In this document: piece after piece, positions 1 to 8,549 of the stretch
Layout of the letters: each line of letters opens with the position of its first letter
How positions within the stretch are numbered: position 1 is the first letter of the stretch
NCBI GenBank assembly: GCA_024279425.1
Contig: JAJRRO010000058.1
Span: 1 to 44,365 of the forward strand
Reading direction: 5' to 3'
Length of the DNA stretch: 44,365 nucleotides
From: Bacteroidota bacterium
GTDB lineage: Bacteria; Bacteroidota; Bacteroidia; Flavobacteriales; Flavobacteriaceae
Program-made: the position numbers and the translations under genes
Notes under the pieces: model-generated
The model's database searches: none
What the model saw: only the letters and a program-made list of their open reading frames with translations
Told to the model about the DNA's origin: nothing

Positions 1-195
1 AATACAAGGTATGGGATTTAAGGAATTTGAATCGGCAAAAAGGACAATTGCCGGAATAGAAATAGTAAGAATGATAAAGAAAGATCAACTGTTGGACCCT
101 AAAAATTCAATTTACAGATCCTTTATCCCATTGGCATCATAGAACAAGATTCAAATCAAACTTTTATACTTATTTTGAATAGATGCGACAGAACC
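1..195 (+). mobile_element. 3' end of an IS6-family insertion sequence
   Basis: The window starts inside this element. Its transposase ends at 142. About 40 bases further on, positions 182-195 read GATGCGACAGAACC, which resembles the reverse complement of the usual IS6-family end (GGCTCTGTTGCAAA). I take that as the right terminal inverted repeat, so the element would end at about 195. The left end lies outside the window, so completeness and the 8-bp target duplication cannot be tested here. Confidence 0.6.
2..142 (+). CDS. IS6-family transposase, C-terminal fragment (cut by window edge)
   Basis: An open frame without a start runs in from the left edge to a TAG stop and encodes 46 residues. 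It contains GFKEFESAKRTIAGIEIVRM and then MIKKDQL, matching the end of IS6/IS240-type DDE transposases, where a GF-x-SF-x-x-A-x-x-TIAG stretch follows the last catalytic glutamate region. The DDE residues themselves are outside the window. Whether the gene is intact upstream cannot be seen. The family call rests on this short tail and on the IS6-like repeat just downstream. Confidence 0.7.
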   Translation: MQGMGFKEFESAKRTIAGIEIVRMIKKDQLLDPKNSIYRSFIPLAS

Positions 196-346
196 GTACA
201 ACGTTACGGTAAAGAATGTGGCGGATTTAACAATGTGTAAGTACGTACTGTTCTTTAACAAACATAAAATTTTTATTTAGTTGTCTGATAGCCATATGCT
301 TTACCGAGTGTTATGCATATTCTGACAGTTGTGTTTAACCCAAGTT

Positions 347-1435
347 TTATTCGAAAGTATAATGCACAAGAACATTGGAGTTATTTGTACTCAGTCTATT
401 TGCTAAAAAATGCAATTTATTATTGTTTAAAATGACGTCATACAATACTATACTATCATCTAATCTAAGGCTAACATTGATCTGTTCAGGAGTGAAATTT
501 AAATTACTAAATGAACTAATGTAGCCTTTAGCTCCGTAATATGATGTCCCAACATCATCCAAGTCTGAAGAATAAAATAGATAATTCTTTTCGTTACAAT
601 TAAATATAGCTGCAGGCTCTTGATCAGCACTTGCGTTTAGTAATGTTATCGATTCACCCCAAATTTCACCTCTATCATTGGATTTTTTAATTTTAATAGA
701 AGAATTTTTCTTGTCAAATACTTCTTCTTCATACAAAAAGAAAAGTGAATTCTTTTCTCCGTCAAAGTAAATAAAACCATCTTCTATATTTGTGGATTCT
801 GAAACAATTGATGAAACCTTTTTCCAGTTTATCAAATCATTCGATTCCATCAAAATAACTTCATAATGTCCATTTGGTCTTAAGGTATCCCCATTATTAA
901 TATTACCTTTAATTTGAGTGTAAGTTATGAGATATGTATCCTCAACTTTTATAAGTGTAGGGTCAATCAACAACTGCTCATCGTATTGATGTAGTGTGGT
1001 TAATAGATTAACATTTAATGATTGCATATCTATTTTATATAACCTTAATGATTTATCAGTAAATGATGCGGTAACACAAAGAATTGAGCCGTTGTCCTCG
1101 ATTACAGCTAGCCAATTGGATTGAATAATGGGATTAGTTAATTTGAATGAAGAACTAGAATCATTATTTTTTTTTACATTTAGTGCACCAGCAAGTGTAG
1201 CAACTATATAAACTTCATTTTGAAAAACAACTAATTTGGAATCTCCAAAGTTTCCAATACTTTCACTTTTTTCTCCTACAGTATACGTGCTGTCAATTGC
1301 TTTTGAAAAAGCACAAGATTTTTCATCCATTGGAAAATTATCATAATCACAGCTTGAAATAATTGTTCCTGAGAATATTATTAAAAAAAATATTGACTTT
1401 ATAGATTTAGTCATTCGTGTTAATTTATCTATCAT
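347..1435 (-). CDS. predicted lipoprotein with sialidase-like beta-propeller repeats
   Basis: The gene encodes 362 residues. The N-terminus has a hydrophobic stretch ending in a lipobox-like ISSC at about residues 26-29, so the mature protein is probably lipid-anchored in the envelope. An internal ATG at residue 8 (MTKSIKS) gives a more normal signal peptide and may be the true start. The body is beta-rich and carries Asp-box-like motifs (SNDLINW, SNDRGEIW), as in BNR/sialidase or GH43-like propellers. No catalytic set could be assigned, so hydrolase activity is not claimed. It lies alone between an IS6 end and an IS3 remnant, in AT-rich accessory DNA. Family assignment is by fold-level resemblance only. 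Confidence 0.6.
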   Translation of the reverse strand: MIDKLTRMTKSIKSIFFLIIFSGTIISSCDYDNFPMDEKSCAFSKAIDSTYTVGEKSESIGNFGDSKLVVFQNEVYIVATLAGALNVKKNNDSSSSFKLTNPIIQSNWLAVIEDNGSILCVTASFTDKSLRLYKIDMQSLNVNLLTTLHQYDEQLLIDPTLIKVEDTYLITYTQIKGNINNGDTLRPNGHYEVILMESNDLINWKKVSSIVSESTNIEDGFIYFDGEKNSLFFLYEEEVFDKKNSSIKIKKSNDRGEIWGESITLLNASADQEPAAIFNCNEKNYLFYSSDLDDVGTSYYGAKGYISSFSNLNFTPEQINVSLRLDDSIVLYDVILNNNKLHFLANRLSTNNSNVLVHYTFE

Positions 1436-1485
1436 TTTTTTTGAGTGTCACGTCCTAAAATACGGCTACAGGTTTATATTAAATT

Positions 1486-1641
1486 TTAAGCGGCATTTTG
1501 GTGTACGTAATTAGGTGTTTTATAGTCTAAAGATAAATGTAATCTCTTGTTGTTATATAATTTGATTGCATTTTCGGTTGCTCTTTTTGTTTGGTCTACG
1601 CTGGCAAAGGTCTGGTCGAGATAGAATTCGTCTTTTAGGAT
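1486..1641 (-). pseudogene. IS3-family transposase (OrfB) C-terminal remnant
   Basis: Read on the minus strand, this stretch encodes ILKDEFYLDQTFAS, then TKRATENAIKLYN, then LHLSLDYKTPNYV before a TAA. That is the classic tail of IS3-family integrases of Bacteroidetes (NGILKDEFYLDQTF...LHLSLD..TPN). Homology stops abruptly at about 1642: the frame continues as VVC instead of the expected residues before ILKDE. The rest of the transposase is absent. It is a dead fragment left by an old insertion or recombination. Confidence 0.75.
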
Positions 1642-1873
1642 GCAAACAACGGTCAAAGTGAACCACTGAAGACGGATTTTTTTGAACCACTTAAAAAATC
1701 GTTTCAGACTATGCTATAAAAGGGTTTGCAATAAATATTGCTATGCTCACTTTAATCCGGCGGGGGTGGTATACTATGTCCGTCCTTTCCAATCTACGCC
1801 ACAGTGCGAGCAAATTTCTCTCTTTTTCATATTTATGCGTAAAATAAACGTTCAATTGACGTATGATTCATTT
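1642..1873. other. non-coding junction with possible degenerate IS end repeats
   Basis: I see no convincing gene here. The motif TGAACCACT occurs at 1659-1667 and again at 1683-1691, the first preceded by CGGTCAAAG. Another stretch, 1758-1776, reads CGGCGGGGGTGGTATACTA. Repeated short motifs of this style are found at the ends of IS21-family elements in Bacteroidetes, so this may be the scar of such an element joined to the IS3 remnant. That is inference from remembered motif style, not proof. Confidence 0.3.
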
Positions 1874-2611
1874 TTATGCTTTTAAATCGATATTGGAAAT
1901 ACGCTTCAATAAAATAGTTTCAGCCTCCTTTTCCGTAATAATTGGCTGCTTCCCAGCTTTTTTTATGGTGGCTGTTTTATTGGAAAGTGTTGGTGGTTTT
2001 TCAACAAGCCCTTCTTCTCGGACTAAAATTCCAGGCTTCCCTATTTGTGTTTCCTTATTATTATACTGTTTTGATAATTTCGGAAAAGAAGATTCTATAA
2101 TTTTCACAACATTAAAATTACCTTCTGGCACATCTTCCTTTTTAGGATAAAAGTGTTTTAACAGCGTTTCAAAATGAGCTTTATAGTAATTATATTGCAT
2201 TTGAAATAACCCTTTGATAGTATCATCCAAAGGAAGTAATTGGGTCAAGTTACCGTTCAGCCATTTGGTCAAGTAAAACAAACATTCTACTTGCTCATAG
2301 TATTGCTCCAGAACATAGTTAAACTCTAATTCCTTGGAATTGGCTTTCTTATTTAATAATTGGTGAATATTTTTCTTTAATGAAGCTCCCTTCAATATTG
2401 CCCTGCTATTACCCCTGTCCGGTTTATAAATAATCGGTCCTTTAAAATAATCTACAACTAGTATCTTATCACGAAATTTTTGGAAGTCAAATTTTTTATA
2501 TTTTTTAAAAAATTCGTTTGAAATTTCATGGTCTGGTATATAGAACAATATTTCTTCCCACAAAACCGGGATCAAGTCGTTATAAAAGCTTTCTAATGAT
2601 GTATTATTCAT
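1874..2611 (-). CDS. unknown protein coupled to a tyrosine recombinase
   Basis: The gene encodes 245 residues. Its ATG overlaps the last 8 bases of the upstream recombinase gene, which implies translational coupling. I do not recognise the family. The N-terminal 150 residues are rich in aromatic and charged residues and look mostly helical (for example YVLEQYYEQVECLFYLTKW). The region after residue 175 is Lys/Glu-rich and low in complexity, and the last 25 residues look helical (TEKEAETILLKRI). There is no signal peptide, TM segment or clear helix-turn-helix. Position suggests an accessory role in integration or excision, such as a directionality factor, or simply cargo. Confidence 0.65.
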   Translation of the reverse strand: MNNTSLESFYNDLIPVLWEEILFYIPDHEISNEFFKKYKKFDFQKFRDKILVVDYFKGPIIYKPDRGNSRAILKGASLKKNIHQLLNKKANSKELEFNYVLEQYYEQVECLFYLTKWLNGNLTQLLPLDDTIKGLFQMQYNYYKAHFETLLKHFYPKKEDVPEGNFNVVKIIESSFPKLSKQYNNKETQIGKPGILVREEGLVEKPPTLSNKTATIKKAGKQPIITEKEAETILLKRISNIDLKA

Positions 2612-3923
2612 GCACTGTCCTTAACATGGTTGAATAATCTGCTGGTAATTCTGCATCTATATCACGTAAATATTTCTCCAATGCTGTCATAGAAGAATGA
2701 CCGGTTATCAGCATCAACTTGCTCCTGGCTTCAAAAGGTGAAGAATCCTTCATTAAGGCCCTATATAATTTAGTGATGTAAGTGTGCCTAAAACTATACA
2801 GACCATAATCCGTACCTAAATTGAAATGATCCTTGATGACCCTTTTAAAACGCTTTGTGAAATAGTCTCTCCTATTTCCAATGGCCGTCTCCCATTCGCC
2901 TCCTATTTTGTCCGGTGTAAACAATATTGCTTCTTTATCCAGTTTTTTAAGGTCTGGCAAATCCGTCCACAATATCCAAGGTATGATCTTTGTCTTCAAA
3001 GGACTGTTTTTAGCCTTGAATTGTATTGTTTTATTATTTAGGTCAATATCCTTCACCTTTAGTCTACATACTTCTATCGGGCGTAAAAAATTATAAGAGA
3101 TGAATTTTATGTAGAGCAGTAATATCGGGTCCTTTACTTCTAAATGATCAAATATCTTTTCTTGCATATACTGAGAGTATGTTTTATTCCTCTCCGGTAT
3201 GGATTTTAATATTGGTATTTTTTTTATAAAGTTTTGCTCTATGATATCGTTATCGACCAATACTTGTATAATACTGCTTAAATCTGTTCTGAAGTTATTT
3301 CTGTTACGCGCACTTGTCTTATCTAAAACATCATTTAAAAATGAAGTAACGACCTTCTTATCAAGATCTTTGATGTTTTCTATTTCCGGACGATTTACTT
3401 TTAGCCATTTTAAAAAATTCTTTATTTTATTTTCATAACCTCTTTTGGTTGTTGGGCTTAATAATTTTTCTTTACGATCGATTCCAAAATCAAAAGCCTC
3501 TTGAACGGTCATTTTTGGCCCATCTGGAACAACACGCAAGTTCTTGTTGTCCTTATTGACTAAATCTTGGGCGCTAGGCACATCGTTCATGGTGCATAAA
3601 CTATGGTGTAACTCTGTATTATCAGAATACGGATCATAGCCTTGTTTTAATAACCTAAGTAAAACCTTTCTATAGGTCACTAATACGGACAGCCTATCTT
3701 CCTTGGTTTTATACTTATTGGCATTGCCATAAAAAGGGGTCAGTCGTTTTAGCTTTCCACTTTTAGGTTCTCGATAAGAAAAATAGACATACCAGCGTTT
3801 TTTTAAATCGCCGTTGGCCGAATATATTTTAGGGTTGGAAAAATTTCGCTTTACAGACAAATCGTATGCACTTTCGTATTCATTTTTGTATACAAAAGTA
3901 ATTAATTCCTTTAAATTGGGCAT
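2604..3923 (-). CDS. tyrosine recombinase / phage-type integrase
   Basis: The protein has 439 residues. An arm-type N-terminal part (to about 130) is followed by a SAM-like core-binding domain (about 137-235) and a catalytic domain (about 250-435). Visible active-site residues are R281 in FLRPIEVCRL, R379-H380 in YSFRHTY, H409 in TGHSS and the nucleophile Y418 in ALEKYL. The histidine usually three residues before the second arginine is Y376 here, a variation tolerated in many recombinases. The gene lies 54 bases 3' of an intact tRNA-fMet gene and on the same strand, a common integration position. The ATG directly abuts a strong hairpin (3924-3959), leaving no free ribosome-binding site; a TTG at residue 23 is an alternative start. 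Confidence 0.85.
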   Translation of the reverse strand: MPNLKELITFVYKNEYESAYDLSVKRNFSNPKIYSANGDLKKRWYVYFSYREPKSGKLKRLTPFYGNANKYKTKEDRLSVLVTYRKVLLRLLKQGYDPYSDNTELHHSLCTMNDVPSAQDLVNKDNKNLRVVPDGPKMTVQEAFDFGIDRKEKLLSPTTKRGYENKIKNFLKWLKVNRPEIENIKDLDKKVVTSFLNDVLDKTSARNRNNFRTDLSSIIQVLVDNDIIEQNFIKKIPILKSIPERNKTYSQYMQEKIFDHLEVKDPILLLYIKFISYNFLRPIEVCRLKVKDIDLNNKTIQFKAKNSPLKTKIIPWILWTDLPDLKKLDKEAILFTPDKIGGEWETAIGNRRDYFTKRFKRVIKDHFNLGTDYGLYSFRHTYITKLYRALMKDSSPFEARSKLMLITGHSSMTALEKYLRDIDAELPADYSTMLRTVHE

Positions 3924-3959
3924 AAAACAACGGTTTAGCGAAAACTAAACCGTTGTTTT
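3924..3959 (-). terminator. 15-bp perfect hairpin after tRNA-fMet, abutting the integrase start
   Basis: Positions 3924-3938 (AAAACAACGGTTTAG) pair perfectly with 3945-3959 across a 6-base loop. On the minus strand the 3' arm ends in TTGTTTT, so it can act as a rho-independent terminator for the tRNA transcript. The integrase ATG follows with no spacer. The structure is nearly symmetric and could also terminate in the other direction. Confidence 0.75.
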
Positions 3960-3977
3960 TGAAGACTTTAATCCTAG

Positions 3978-4050
<73 letters not shown>

Positions 4051-4060
4051 ATATGGACGG

Positions 4061-4092
4061 CAAATATACGACGGTTTTTTAGATCTATCAAA
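4061..4092 (-). promoter_or_regulatory. Bacteroidetes-type promoter of tRNA-fMet
   Basis: On the minus strand a -33 TTTG (4089-4092) is followed after exactly 20 bases by the -7 element TATATTTG (4061-4068), matching the Bacteroidetes sigma consensus TTTG / TAnnTTTG. Transcription would begin a few bases before the tRNA 5' end at 4050. Confidence 0.7.
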
Positions 4093-4168
4093 ACTTGAAC
4101 GAAGATTATTTTAACGCGCATTCTCAATAAAATACTTAAAATCCATACCTTCGGACTTTTACATTTCC

Positions 4169-5527
4169 ATGGATGCAATCAATGATTTTCTTGTAAACGC
4201 CAATAATATAGTTAATTGGCCTATGTTCGTCATGCTTATCGGTGGAGGACTTTTTCTTGTGTTTTACTCCAAGTTTTTGCCCTATCGCTATTTTGGTCAT
4301 GCCATTGCGATCACTGCGGGGAAATATGATGATAAAAATGCAAAAGGGGATGTTAGTTCGTTTCAAGCACTTTCTGCGGCCGTTGCGGCTACTGTGGGCC
4401 TAGGCAATATTTCTGGGGTGGCTATTGCAATTCATGATGGTGGCCCTGGTGTTGTTTTTTGGATATGGATTACCGCATTGATCGGTATGGGTATTAAATT
4501 TTATTCCTGTAGCCTATCCGTAATGTTTCGCGGTACAGATTCAGAAGGTAATTTGCAAGGTGGTCCCATGTATTACATTACTAAAGGTTTGGGTGAAAAA
4601 GCAAGACCTCTTGCGACTTTCTTTGCGATTTGTGGATTGTTTGGATTTTTAGGAGTATTCACGGCAAATCAATTTACGGAGACTTTTATGAGTGTGGTCG
4701 AGCCTTCAAGTACACTTTATGAGATGAGTGAATTAAATTGGAAATTGACCATAGGAATTATTCTAGCTGTAATTACCTCATTGGTGATTTTTGGCGGGTT
4801 GACAAAAATCGCCAAAGTCGCCTCTGCTATAGTTCCTTTCATGGTTATCGTATATCTAATTGCTGTTATTGTCGTAATGACTCTTAATGCTTCTCAGATT
4901 ATTCCTTCTTTGAAAATGATCATTACAGAAGCCTGGAACTTTAATACAGTAGTTACTGGAGGATTTTGGGGCTTGGTGATTATTGGTGTGAAAAGAGCTA
5001 TGTTTTCGAATGAAGCAGGTTTAGGTAGTGCACCCATGTATCATGGACAATCGAAAACAGATAATCCGATTAAAGAAGGTTTGGTGGCAATGCTCGGACC
5101 ATTTATCGATACCATTTTGGTATGTACATTTACGGCCATCGTAATTATTTTAAGTGGCGCCTATTTAGAAGACTCAAGCGGAATTGTTATGACCTTGTCG
5201 GCTTTTGAAAAGACCCTTTTTGGTTTTGGCGATGATCTTTTAATGGTAATTGTAACCGCTTTTGCCCTGTCTACACTGTTCACCTATTCGTATTATGGAG
5301 TGAAAAGTTTATCTTTTTTGACGAATGCCAAAATAGGTAAGCTTTATAATTTGTACTTCGTAATTATGATTGTGTTTGCGGCGGTGGTATCTTTGGAATT
5401 GGTTAAGAATTTGATTGACTTATCATACGCTTTAATGGTAATACCAAATATGATTGCCGTACTTTTGCTGGCTCCTAAAGTAAACAAGGCTGCAAAGGAA
5501 TATTTTAAAAATTTAAAGAATGACTGA
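4169..5527 (+). CDS. sodium:alanine/glycine symporter (AGCS family)
   Basis: The protein has 452 residues, the usual AGCS length, with about 10-11 hydrophobic segments. The N-terminal third holds the family signature: ALSAAVAATVGLGNISGVA, then GGPGVVFWIWI and GGPMYYI. In this family the TVG-x-GNI-x-G region lines the substrate and sodium site. The conserved stretch RAMFSNEAGLGSAPMYH is also present near residues 276-292. Role: sodium-driven uptake of alanine or glycine across the inner membrane. The gene diverges from tRNA-fMet, and its last 8 bases overlap era, so the two are probably cotranscribed. Exact substrate is not readable from sequence. Confidence 0.9.
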   Translation: MDAINDFLVNANNIVNWPMFVMLIGGGLFLVFYSKFLPYRYFGHAIAITAGKYDDKNAKGDVSSFQALSAAVAATVGLGNISGVAIAIHDGGPGVVFWIWITALIGMGIKFYSCSLSVMFRGTDSEGNLQGGPMYYITKGLGEKARPLATFFAICGLFGFLGVFTANQFTETFMSVVEPSSTLYEMSELNWKLTIGIILAVITSLVIFGGLTKIAKVASAIVPFMVIVYLIAVIVVMTLNASQIIPSLKMIITEAWNFNTVVTGGFWGLVIIGVKRAMFSNEAGLGSAPMYHGQSKTDNPIKEGLVAMLGPFIDTILVCTFTAIVIILSGAYLEDSSGIVMTLSAFEKTLFGFGDDLLMVIVTAFALSTLFTYSYYGVKSLSFLTNAKIGKLYNLYFVIMIVFAAVVSLELVKNLIDLSYALMVIPNMIAVLLLAPKVNKAAKEYFKNLKND

Positions 5528-6407
5528 GCATAGAGCTGGGTTTGTAAATATAATAGGAAATCCAAATGTGGGTAAATCTACATTAATGAATGCATTTGTA
5601 GGCGAGAAGCTGTCTATTATTACATCTAAGGCCCAGACAACAAGACATCGTATTTTGGGAATAGTAAATGGCGATGACTTTCAGGTTATATTATCGGATA
5701 CACCGGGGATAATCAAACCAGCTTACGAATTGCAGTCTTCTATGATGAATTTCGTGAAATCAGCCTTTGAAGATGCGGATGTTCTTCTTTATATGGTTGA
5801 AATTGGGGAGAAGGCCCTTAAAGATGAGCAGTTTTTCGAGAAGATTAAATCAAGTAAAATACCTGTTCTTTTATTATTGAACAAGATCGATGCTTCAACG
5901 CAAGAAGTGTTGGAAGAACAAATTCAGTATTGGCAGGATCAATTGCCAACAGTTGAGATTCATCCGATATCTGCCTTGAATAATTTCAATGTAAAAGGAG
6001 TTTTTGAGAGAATCTTGGAATTACTTCCCCAAGCGTCCCCATACTATCCCAAGGATCAATTGACCGATAAACCTGAACGATTTTTTGTAAATGAGACCAT
6101 ACGGGAAAAAATATTGCTGTTTTATAAGAAAGAAATTCCTTATTCCGTTGAAATAGAGACCGAGGAATTTTTTGAGGACACGGACATAATTCGCATGAGA
6201 TCCGTCATTATGGTTGAGCGAGATTCCCAGAAGGGAATTATCATTGGGCATAAAGGAAGTGCCTTAAAAAGAGTTGGGGTAGAGTCACGTAAAGACCTGG
6301 AAAAATTCTTTGGGAAACAGGTACATCTAGAATTGTACGTTAAAGTCAATAAGAATTGGAGAAGCGATTCAAGGCAATTAAAGAGATTTGGCTACAATCA
6401 AAAATGA
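5520..6407 (+). CDS. era: GTPase Era, ribosome assembly
   Basis: The 295-residue protein has the full Era layout: G1 GNPNVGKST (13-21), a switch region with AQTTRHRI, G3 DTPG (60-63), G4 NKID (about 121-124) and a C-terminal KH domain with GHKGSALKRVG near residue 243. Era binds the 3' end of 16S rRNA and helps mature the 30S subunit. The start overlaps the end of the symporter gene by 8 bases. The stop is one base from the convergent neighbour's stop, so no terminator fits between them. Confidence 0.96.
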   Translation: MTEHRAGFVNIIGNPNVGKSTLMNAFVGEKLSIITSKAQTTRHRILGIVNGDDFQVILSDTPGIIKPAYELQSSMMNFVKSAFEDADVLLYMVEIGEKALKDEQFFEKIKSSKIPVLLLLNKIDASTQEVLEEQIQYWQDQLPTVEIHPISALNNFNVKGVFERILELLPQASPYYPKDQLTDKPERFFVNETIREKILLFYKKEIPYSVEIETEEFFEDTDIIRMRSVIMVERDSQKGIIIGHKGSALKRVGVESRKDLEKFFGKQVHLELYVKVNKNWRSDSRQLKRFGYNQK

Positions 6408-6408
6408 A

Positions 6409-6906
6409 CTAAATCTGGTCTAGACTTTGGTTCATAAAATCATACAATTGGTGCATTTGTGGTTTTCCTTTGCTTCTACCGGCCCTTCCGAAAGCGTATA
6501 GTATAAACCAAAGTACAACTGCAAATATCATTAAACCAATTTGTATGCCATAGGGCCGATTCAAAGATGCGCTTGAATACGCCCAAACACCTAAGAAAAT
6601 AAATAATGTGGCCACTCCAAAATGTACGAACATGAAAAAAGTCCATAAAGTCGGATTAGGACCAAAAAGCCCGTACAATTTACTTCCATCTTTATCTTCC
6701 ATGTCATTGATTTCCAAATGCAATTGTGGTGACCAGAAATGGATTTGTTCTTTATTGAATTTTATAAAAATGTGATCATCCAAGCGATTTACAATAAACG
6801 GCGGTTGGTCGGCTTCCTCAAAGGAAGACAATGCTGTTTCTTTAGATTTTTCCAAAGGAAACTGAAATCTAGGCCTTAGAACAATGTCGTTGGGGAGTCC
6901 TTGCAT
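6409..6906 (-). CDS. conserved two-TM membrane protein of unknown function
   Basis: The gene encodes 165 residues. The first 90 are soluble and mixed (for example PPFIVNRLDDHIFIKF and HFWSPQLHLEI), and two hydrophobic helices follow at about 88-108 and 121-140. A short basic, probably cytoplasmic tail contains GRAGRSKGKPQ. I recognise no enzymatic motif. It is convergent with era and divergent from der, so it is its own transcription unit. Clean reading frame and clear topology support a real gene; function is unknown. Confidence 0.75.
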   Translation of the reverse strand: MQGLPNDIVLRPRFQFPLEKSKETALSSFEEADQPPFIVNRLDDHIFIKFNKEQIHFWSPQLHLEINDMEDKDGSKLYGLFGPNPTLWTFFMFVHFGVATLFIFLGVWAYSSASLNRPYGIQIGLMIFAVVLWFILYAFGRAGRSKGKPQMHQLYDFMNQSLDQI

Positions 6907-7123
6907 TTGGGTGTAATTTTGAGTTCAAAAAGATACCTATTTTCTGGTAATTATGTTTTAAATGATTCAGAATATAAAACTCTTTATAAGAATCATCCAT
7001 TTTCCGTTCAGAACAAAGTGGTCATCAATTCATCAAATCAATCTTCATAAGCTTCTTTTAAGCTAGTTGTTCAACTCCTTTAATCAGTTTCACGTGATAA
7101 TTAATTATTAGTCTGATTAATAC

Positions 7124-7131
7124 TACCTTTG
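7124..7131 (+). promoter_or_regulatory. TAnnTTTG -7 element upstream of der
   Basis: TACCTTTG matches the Bacteroidetes -7 consensus and lies 17 bases before the der ATG, predicting a leader of roughly a dozen bases. No good -33 TTTG is visible at the expected spacing. Confidence 0.55.
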
Positions 7132-7148
7132 CGCCTAAATTTAGATGT

Positions 7149-8453
7149 ATGAGCACTATTGTTGCCATAGTGGGAAGGCCAAACGTTGGTAAATCCACCT
7201 TTTTTAATCGATTGATTCAGCGTAGAGAGGCCATTGTTGACTCCGAAAGCGGAGTTACACGTGATCGTCACTATGGTAAAAGTGATTGGAATGGAAAGGA
7301 ATTCTCTGTAATCGATACCGGGGGATACGTGCAGGGAAGTGATGATATCTTTGAGCAGGAGATAGACAAGCAAGTTGAATTGGCGATTGATGAAGCAGAT
7401 GCATTGATTTTTATGGTAGATGTGGAAACCGGGGTAACTGGCATGGATGAGGATGTTGCCAAGCTTTTACGAAGAGTGAACAAACCCGTTTTTTTAGCAG
7501 TAAACAAAGTGGACAACCCAAAACGGGCTGAGGACGCGGTTGAATTCTATTCTTTGGGACTAGGAGAGTACTATAATTTATCAAGTATAAACGGCAGCGG
7601 AACAGGGGAGCTTTTGGATGCCTTGGTAGAAGTGCTTCCCGAAAATCAGGAAGACGAAAGTGAACTGCCCAGATTTGCCGTCGTCGGTAGACCCAATGCC
7701 GGTAAATCTTCCTTTATCAATGCCCTGATAGGCGAGGACCGCTATATTGTTACCGATATTGCGGGGACTACCAGGGACAGTATTGATACAAAATACAACA
7801 GGTTTGGGTTTGAATTTAATTTGGTCGATACCGCGGGTATACGCCGTAAGGCCAAAGTAAAGGAAGACTTGGAATTCTATTCTGTAATGCGATCGGTCCG
7901 GGCCATTGAACATAGTGATGTTTGTTTGTTGATATTGGATGCCACTCGGGGATTTGATGGTCAAGTAGCCAATATTTTTTGGTTGGCCCAACGCAACAAT
8001 AAGGGTATTGTGATTCTTGTCAATAAATGGGACTTGGTTGAAGACAAGGAAACAAATACCATGAAACATTTTACCGAAAAGATCAGGAAGACTATTGAGC
8101 CATTTACCGATGTGCCCATCCTTTTTATTTCGGCACTGACCAAACAGCGAATTTACAAGGCCATAGAAACAGCGGTCGATGTATATAAAAATAGAAGTAG
8201 TAAAATTGCGACACGTAAATTCAATGACATTATGTTACCGATTATTGAGAATTATCCGCCACCAGCCTATAAAGGCAAGTACGTTAAGATAAAGTTTTGT
8301 ACACAATTGCCAACGCCTTACCCACAATTTGCATTCTTTTGCAACCTTCCGCAATACGTACGTGACCCTTATAAACGGTTTCTTGAAAATAAATTAAGAG
8401 AGAATTTTGATTTTAGCGGAGTTCCGATTACAATTTTTATGAGGAAAAAATAG
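7149..8453 (+). CDS. der: GTPase Der (EngA), double-G-domain ribosome assembly factor
   Basis: The protein has 434 residues with two tandem GTPase domains and a C-terminal KH-like domain. Domain 1 has GRPNVGKST (residues 9-17), DTGG and NKVD. Domain 2 has GRPNAGKSS (about 183-191), DTAGIRRK and NKWD. Der acts in maturation of the 50S subunit and is essential in most bacteria. Length and order of motifs are normal. A TAnnTTTG element close upstream gives it its own promoter. Confidence 0.97.
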   Translation: MSTIVAIVGRPNVGKSTFFNRLIQRREAIVDSESGVTRDRHYGKSDWNGKEFSVIDTGGYVQGSDDIFEQEIDKQVELAIDEADALIFMVDVETGVTGMDEDVAKLLRRVNKPVFLAVNKVDNPKRAEDAVEFYSLGLGEYYNLSSINGSGTGELLDALVEVLPENQEDESELPRFAVVGRPNAGKSSFINALIGEDRYIVTDIAGTTRDSIDTKYNRFGFEFNLVDTAGIRRKAKVKEDLEFYSVMRSVRAIEHSDVCLLILDATRGFDGQVANIFWLAQRNNKGIVILVNKWDLVEDKETNTMKHFTEKIRKTIEPFTDVPILFISALTKQRIYKAIETAVDVYKNRSSKIATRKFNDIMLPIIENYPPPAYKGKYVKIKFCTQLPTPYPQFAFFCNLPQYVRDPYKRFLENKLRENFDFSGVPITIFMRKK

Positions 8454-8460
8454 GATTTTA

Positions 8461-8481
8461 GTAGTCAGTAGTCAGTAGTCA
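8461..8481. repeat. three tandem copies of GTAGTCA
   Basis: Immediately 3' of der the heptamer GTAGTCA occurs three times without a gap (8461-8467, 8468-8474, 8475-8481) and trails into GTGGG. No gene spans it. It is a simple heptamer microsatellite, which could change copy number by slippage. Confidence 0.85.
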
Positions 8482-8549
8482 GTGGGTGAAACAACATCCA
8501 ATTAATAGATAAATTTTTTTTGGTTAATGTCTAAATGCTTCAAAAGTTA

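Noticed and set aside
143-346. Possible recombination site formed by small palindromes after the IS6 end
   Set aside because: The palindromes (ACCGTA/TACGGT and GTACGTAC) are short and no second copy or recombinase core was found; not enough to call an att or attC site.
1682-1885. 67-codon plus-strand frame in the IS-debris junction
   Set aside because: No family resemblance, Cys/Tyr-rich random composition, and it crosses the repeat motifs of a likely IS scar.
4051-4168. Riboswitch upstream of the amino acid symporter
   Set aside because: Only about 118 bases, part of it the tRNA promoter on the other strand, and no conserved riboswitch core was visible.
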